18,516 nt of DNA from Haloquadratum sp. J07HQX50 (GTDB lineage: Archaea > Halobacteriota > Halobacteria > Halobacteriales > Haloferacaceae), in NCBI GenBank assembly GCA_000416005.1, contig KE356562.1, positions 25,373 to 43,888 on the forward strand, written 5' to 3'. Below, in pieces: positions 14,863 through 18,516 of the stretch; positions within the stretch are counted from its first letter, which is position 1, and each line of letters starts with the position of its first letter. The notes under the pieces were generated by a model that did not search any database, was not told the origin of the DNA, and saw only the letters and a program-made list of their open reading frames with translations. The translations under genes and the position numbers were made by a program.

Positions 14863-16149
14863 TCAATCGCAGCGGTATACGCAAGCGCTGTCAACTACCA
14901 GCCCACGGTTGCTTGCTGCGACTTCCTCTGAGACATGGTCGTACGGGTCAACACTGACTGACGGAGTCACAGTCTGTGAATCAGAGCCGAAATTCAATAT
15001 ACAGAGGTACGTATCGTCCTCGCCTGTCCGTTTGTATCCGACAGTTGTTTGATCATCAATCTCTGTCACGGGCTCATATCCACCCTGAACTCCCAGTGCG
15101 GGAATCTCGTTCCGGAGTTCTATCAGATGGGTATAGTACTGGTGGAGTGTCTCATCTGCAGCCTCCCACACAAGCGGGTCACGGCGACCCTGCTGGCCAA
15201 TTTCTTGGCCACCATAGATCATGGGAACGCCAGGCAAAGTGAACAGCGCACCAGCAGCGGCTCGTGCGGCTTTTTCGCCACACTCGACGATATAGCGTGT
15301 TTCATCGTGGTTTTCCAAGTAGAGCATAAATGATGCGTGTGGTGGGAATCCGACGGTAGCCCGTTGCTCGATCGCATCATGGAGCGCTGATGCGTCAGCC
15401 GACCCTTTGCCGATCTCACGAAGCGTGAAATACAGTGTCGTATCAAAGTGGATGTCGAACATTCCGTTGTGGAAGTCGGCGATATACGGGATTGTCTCGT
15501 CTAGTAATAGAAACTCAGGATCGATTCGTTTGACACGCTCGCGGAGTTCTTGCCAGAAATTATTCGAGACTGCCCATGCCATGTCACACCGGAAGCCATC
15601 AGCAACCTCCATCCACATGTCCACCACATCAAGCAAATGTGACCGAACTTCGATATTCTCGAGATTCCAGTTCGCGATATACTCCCATCCAAAATATGTC
15701 TCTGGATTCCCATCATCGCGCCAGTTGTACCAGTCGTAATACTCTGAATCAGGATTGTCAGACGCAGCCTGGAAGTACGGATGGGCCCGAGCGGAGTGGT
15801 TCATGACCAAATCAAAGAGGACTCGCATATCACGCTGGTGAGCAGCATCGACGAATCGCTCATAGTCAGCGCGATCGCCTAAGTCTTCAGCAATACTAAA
15901 GAAATCAGTGATATTGTATCCGTGAGGCGCGTGATCGTTCTCAAGAATAGGGGTCAACCACAGAGTATCAACACCGAGATTATCGAGATAATCCAATCGC
16001 TCAATGAGTGCATCGAAGATAGTCTGATCTCCTATTTCTGTGGTAAATCCACGCACGTATATTTCATATAATGTCGAGTCAACCGCCCACGATGGAGGGT
16101 CGTTCGGACGGGTGACTTCATATGACCGTGTGCGCTGTGACTGAGTCAT
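14863..16149 (-). CDS. alpha-amylase family (GH13) catalytic protein
   Basis: A 428-residue GH13 enzyme that cleaves alpha-1,4-glucans or maltodextrins. The barrel starts at STLYEIYVRGF. All four conserved regions are present: I DLVMNH (113-118); II GFRCDMA (185-191, nucleophile Asp189); III LLLDE (acid/base Glu218); IV ENHDE (279-283, stabiliser Asp282). A small C-terminal beta domain ends at the tail VVDSACVYRCD. There is no signal peptide, so it should be cytosolic. The N-terminal extension found in some haloarchaeal homologues is absent here and appears to be encoded by the gene just upstream, five bases away and in another frame. The pair probably forms one operon. It is divergent from the GH15 gene, consistent with a glucan-use locus. 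Its stop codon abuts tnpB debris. Confidence 0.93.
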   Translation of the reverse strand: MTQSQRTRSYEVTRPNDPPSWAVDSTLYEIYVRGFTTEIGDQTIFDALIERLDYLDNLGVDTLWLTPILENDHAPHGYNITDFFSIAEDLGDRADYERFVDAAHQRDMRVLFDLVMNHSARAHPYFQAASDNPDSEYYDWYNWRDDGNPETYFGWEYIANWNLENIEVRSHLLDVVDMWMEVADGFRCDMAWAVSNNFWQELRERVKRIDPEFLLLDETIPYIADFHNGMFDIHFDTTLYFTLREIGKGSADASALHDAIEQRATVGFPPHASFMLYLENHDETRYIVECGEKAARAAAGALFTLPGVPMIYGGQEIGQQGRRDPLVWEAADETLHQYYTHLIELRNEIPALGVQGGYEPVTEIDDQTTVGYKRTGEDDTYLCILNFGSDSQTVTPSVSVDPYDHVSEEVAASNRGLVVDSACVYRCD

Positions 16150-16154
16150 GTGGG

Positions 16155-16844
16155 CTATTGATCCATCGACTCGCTGATTGTTTCGCCAGAGAATGCAATC
16201 GTATCGGGGACACTGTATGTATCACTGAGAGCGACAGCGTGCACTCGCACTTTCTCACCGACAGCCGAAATTGGAATCCGTAGTGTCTGTGATGATTGTG
16301 AAATATCAGTTGAATCAACATTATCCCGATCATCAAGTATAAACTCGACAGTGATATCGTCACTATTGGACTCGGCTTCGCCGGGAATGTCAGTGTCTGC
16401 ATGGACGACAAGTTCAGTCTCTTCGACGGTTCCGCTCAGTTGCAATCGAGGACGGCCAGCGGTCCCTTGTGGTGCTGCACCGACAGACCCAGAACCGGAA
16501 CGGTGTGGCTGGGCGCCACTTCGACCGCCAGATGCACCCGGTCGTGCGCTCACACCTGAGCGGCCGCTGGCACCGCCTTGATCGTTGGAAGGTGCGTATT
16601 CGCTCGGGAATGCACGGATTGTTAGGGAGTATTCTTCATCTGAAGTGGCTAATCCAATCCGATATCGACCGGCAGTATCGGGAACAAAATCGATCACTGG
16701 CTCATCTGAAGAGATACGCTGGTTGCTTTCTTCAGGGAGATCAAGGATGGACCACTGATATGTCATATCTGGGTCCGGATCTCGGGGAGCAAGCTGTACA
16801 GTGTCACCAACCGCGACAAACTGTGGCGGGCCTGGATGGTCCAT
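16155..16844 (-). CDS. amylase-associated N-terminal beta-sandwich protein
   Basis: A 229-residue protein without catalytic motifs. Residues ~1-75 (DHPGPPQFVAVGDTVQLAPR, TYQWSI, GRYRIGLATSDEEYSLTI) look like an immunoglobulin/PKD-type beta sandwich. Residues ~80-130 are a Gly/Ser/Arg/Ala-rich linker. Residues ~135-225 form a second beta-rich domain (QLSGTVEETELVVHADTD, TVEFILDDRDNV, VRVHAVALSDTYSVPDTI). From memory, in several haloarchaea this arrangement is the N-terminal part of one long alpha-amylase; here it ends in its own stop, five bases before the amylase ATG. It may bind glucan or help the enzyme fold, by inference. I use ATG 16844 because the conserved DHPGPP follows; an in-frame TTG at 16850 adds two residues. 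Confidence 0.75.
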   Translation of the reverse strand: MDHPGPPQFVAVGDTVQLAPRDPDPDMTYQWSILDLPEESNQRISSDEPVIDFVPDTAGRYRIGLATSDEEYSLTIRAFPSEYAPSNDQGGASGRSGVSARPGASGGRSGAQPHRSGSGSVGAAPQGTAGRPRLQLSGTVEETELVVHADTDIPGEAESNSDDITVEFILDDRDNVDSTDISQSSQTLRIPISAVGEKVRVHAVALSDTYSVPDTIAFSGETISESMDQ

Positions 16845-17046
16845 ATACAATTATTTATTCGGGGTTAACTTTGCTCTTACCCAGTGTGATGGAATGCGAC
16901 TGTGTTTGTTTAGAAAAATAAGGTAAGTAACTCCATACATCTATAACCTTGCCCTATTAAACGTCTCAAGGCGGAAACCAACGCTTGAGCCGGTCGAGGA
17001 AGCCGAAACTGCTAAATTAGTCCACTAATACCAGCCTGACTCCCCA
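16845..17046. other. intergenic region between the amylase operon and tnpB debris
   Basis: About 200 bases without a gene. An A/T-rich patch (around 16852-16863) lies close to the start of the amylase-associated gene and may be part of its promoter, although not at the usual distance. A 6-2-6 inverted repeat ATTAGT-CC-ACTAAT is at 17016-17029. TTGAGCCGGTCGA at 16985 recurs at other relic sites. No RNA gene was seen. Confidence 0.4.
17016..17029. repeat. short perfect-arm inverted repeat
   Basis: ATTAGT (17016-17021) and ACTAAT (17024-17029) are exact inverted copies around CC. A dimeric regulator could bind such a site, but it is 170 bases from the amylase-associated start, and a chance origin is possible. 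Confidence 0.3.
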
Positions 17047-17076
17047 ACGTGAACTGCTCCGGGGTCAAGCCCCGAA
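17047..17076 (-). repeat. tnpB-type terminal hairpin, second class, minus strand
   Basis: On the minus strand, TTCGGGG-CTTGA-CCCCGGA (17058-17076) is followed by GCAGTTCACGT (17047-17057). Loop and tail align with the plus-strand hairpin at 14459. It immediately follows the stop of the minus-strand tnpB tail, the expected place for a right end. Confidence 0.55.
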
Positions 17077-17334
17077 GCTTCTTTCCGCGGGTTGGTCGGA
17101 CACACCATCGGTCTGATAATATTCAACCGTGCGATGGGTCACGGTCGGGCCGTCCACGAGCGCCGATGCCTGCTGTCTCAAACTCACACCGTGACTTTGC
17201 GGGCTACAGCTTCGCTCTTGTGAACGTCGCAACTCCCATTTCCGCACCTGTGGGAGTGTGTTGAGAGCAGGCACATTTCTGTCCTCTTGCTTTCGCAGCC
17301 ACTTCTGCGCGACACTCACACCAGCGCCATTGGA
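17065..17334 (-). pseudogene. minus-strand tnpB C-terminal tail relic
   Basis: This 90-codon open stretch on the minus strand ends at a TGA (17065-17067) inside the terminal hairpin. It reads GAGVSVAQKWLRKQEDR, NVPALNTLPQVRKWELRRSQ, then ALVDGPTVTHRTVEYYQTDG and ERSFGA. The basic, Ser/Gln-rich composition and the position before a right-end hairpin match the low-complexity tails of some haloarchaeal TnpB proteins after the zinc ribbon. No zinc ribbon or RuvC motif is left. It is cut at about 17334, where a plus-strand tnpB relic begins. The family call rests on the layout and remembered tails. Confidence 0.5.
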
Positions 17335-17836
17335 GTGAAAACGACTTGCATCGGGTCGCTCTCGCCATTGTAATCGAAGCTCGGCGATACCATCCTGATG
17401 CGATTGCCGTCGAGAAGCGCAAGCAGATTCGTGAGCGCATCTCGAACGGCAAGGAGTTCCAGCAGTGGGCATTCAACAAACTGCGATCGCTGCTTACGTA
17501 CGGAGCCGAGGACCACGGAATCCTCGTTGGGGACGTGAACCCACAGCACACGAGTCAGCGGTGTAGTCACTCGGACTGTGGCTTCATACACGAGGATAGT
17601 CGTGATGGTGATGAGTTCGCTTGCTTGAGGAGTGGCAAGGAACTATACACAAATCACAACGTAGCGCGAATATTGGTTGGAATCTTGTCCAGCACTGGCT
17701 CACGTCTGGTTCTGGACAGGCGAGCTGTCAGGTCGTCCTGAAATCAGGGACAGTGAGCGGGAACGATGATTTGACGCCTGCCACGTCTCGTGGCCAGATT
17801 GGAAGTCCACTGACGAGCCCACCCTTTTACGAATAG
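17325..17836 (+). pseudogene. tnpB: plus-strand tnpB relic (C-terminal third)
   Basis: A TnpB C-terminus in two frames. Frame 3 reads NDLHRVALAIVIEARR, AIAVEKRKQIRERISNGKEF and HTSQRCSHSDCGF. It includes the RuvC-II region (IAVEK) and the first zinc knuckle. The second knuckle is EFACLRSGKE, in which the last Cys has become Ser. The RuvC-III motif is eroded: TNHNVAR where NADYNAAR is expected. A frameshift near 17666 moves to frame 2, which continues NIGWNLVQHWLTSGSG, LKSGTVSGNDDLTPATS to TAG 17834-17836. The N-terminal two thirds are absent. Lost catalytic and zinc residues plus the frameshift show it is inactive as protein. No terminal hairpin is recognisable after the stop. Confidence 0.88.
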
Positions 17837-17893
17837 GTCCTGACTCGGGAATATATCTTGCAACAGCACTGTTCTCTCGTGTTTCTATCAATG

Positions 17894-17900
17894 TTTATAT
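17894..17900 (+). promoter_or_regulatory. TATA box of the GH15 gene
   Basis: TTTATAT lies 23-29 bases before ATG 17923, which fits a leaderless haloarchaeal transcript. This is one of the clearest promoters in the window. It is downstream of the tnpB debris, so the gene keeps its own promoter. Confidence 0.6.
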
Positions 17901-17922
17901 TGACGCGTCGATGTGAATAACT

Positions 17923-18516
17923 ATGAGACTCCGGACCGCGCTAAACACATATAAGCGCGACCATTCTAAGCGTTTTCCTGGCGAGAGCCCTACTACTTCT
18001 GGAGCCTTTTCTGGCCATGGTGACCGGCTTGTTCATATCGGTCACGATGGAGCGTTGCGTGATTATTCTGCAGCACTCTCTGGGCTCCACGGAATCGACC
18101 GCTCGCGGTTTGCTATCGAAGCGAATGGGAATATACAGTGGTTTGACCAATTAGAGACAGTTCGACAACACTATTACCAAGAGACGACCCTCGTCGAGAC
18201 TGAATATGATGCAGGAGAGTTTACTGTTCATCAATTTGACCTTACTCTTGGACGGGCTCACCTGACACACGTTGAGCTCCGCGGTGCAGTTCCGACTGAT
18301 GCTCAGTTGACAGCCTTCGTGACACTTGCACCGGAAGGCCGTGAGACGCAGGTAGCACGGTTAATTCACGAACAAGAAGGGCCGAACAACACGAAGGCAG
18401 TCGAGGTGTTTCATCGGAATGAACACGACTATATAACTGCATCAACCGGGCTGTCTGATGTTCGTGGGCAAGTGCCTGAGAGCTTCGATGAGATTCTTTC
18501 GTCCGAACCGTTCGAG
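17923..18516 (+). CDS. glucoamylase-type GH15 protein, N-terminal part (cut by window end)
   Basis: The first 198 codons of a gene that runs off the window. The start MRLRTALNTYKRDHSKRFPG is characteristic of haloarchaeal GH15 glucan 1,4-alpha-glucosidases, which release glucose from the ends of starch or maltodextrin chains. The visible part is the N-terminal beta-sandwich domain (GDRLVHIGHDGALRDYSAAL, GIDRSRFAIEANGN, TVHQFDLTLGRAHLTHVELR). The (alpha/alpha)6 catalytic barrel with its two catalytic Glu residues lies beyond the window. There is no signal peptide, so it is probably cytosolic. A TATA box sits at -23 to -29. It is divergent from the amylase pair, a sensible partnership: amylase cuts internally and glucoamylase trims the ends. 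Confidence 0.85.
   Translation, partial: MRLRTALNTYKRDHSKRFPGESPTTSGAFSGHGDRLVHIGHDGALRDYSAALSGLHGIDRSRFAIEANGNIQWFDQLETVRQHYYQETTLVETEYDAGEFTVHQFDLTLGRAHLTHVELRGAVPTDAQLTAFVTLAPEGRETQVARLIHEQEGPNNTKAVEVFHRNEHDYITASTGLSDVRGQVPESFDEILSSEPFE

Noticed and set aside
1..18516. Search by eye for a CRISPR array or intact insertion sequence
   Set aside because: No regularly spaced direct repeats were seen, and every transposase-like frame found is truncated or frameshifted.

Overview
The window looks like a piece of a haloarchaeal chromosome. The proteins are acidic, many genes have a TATA-like box 20-30 bases upstream of the start and almost no leader, and the gene set (DacZ, archaeal CoaD, a TFB-like protein, haloarchaeal amylase and glucoamylase) is typical of Halobacteria. 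By eye the base composition is near half G+C, low for this group. Haloquadratum walsbyi or a close relative is my best guess; this is inference from memory, not a search result.

Layout. 1-583: a decayed IS1341-type tnpB ending in its terminal hairpin. 637-1164: a winged-helix regulator. 1165-2110: decayed mobile-element DNA. 2265-3320: coaD, a convergent mini-TFB gene, and tRNA-Leu(UAG). 3321-4150: a long gene-poor stretch with a hairpin. 4153-5330: dacZ (c-di-AMP synthase), an unrecognised small ORF and a solo tnpB-type hairpin. 5385-7244 (minus): purD followed by an acyltransferase. 7340-9502: a DUF255 thioredoxin-fold protein, divergent from purD. 9549-9959 (minus): a thioredoxin-like protein. 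9960-10347: two inverted repeats, one a tnpB-type terminal hairpin. 10348-11316: a cysteine synthase-type enzyme. 11331-12277 (minus): a DUF393 protein and a DUF123/GIY-YIG protein in one tight operon. 12595-13749: a lone ABC transporter ATPase behind a long leader with inverted repeats. 13798-14049 (minus): a zinc-ribbon protein. 14050-14862: tnpB debris. 14863-16844 (minus): an alpha-amylase whose N-terminal domain is a separate upstream gene. 17047-17836: two opposed tnpB relics. 17923-end: the start of a GH15 glucoamylase.

How it fits together. The core is housekeeping metabolism: coenzyme A, purines, cysteine, c-di-AMP signalling and intracellular alpha-glucan breakdown. The amylase genes and the glucoamylase are divergent, as expected for one glucan-use locus, but tnpB debris now sits between them. 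Four thiol- or sulfur-related genes lie between 7340 and 12277. The most distinctive feature is the number of tnpB relics and terminal hairpins (six hairpins, four recognisable coding relics), which look like remains of TnpB/omega-RNA elements. The most interesting less-described items are the single-repeat TFB-like protein, the structured leader of the ABC ATPase gene, the split amylase, and the solo omega-RNA-like hairpins. No CRISPR array, rRNA gene or intact insertion sequence was seen.
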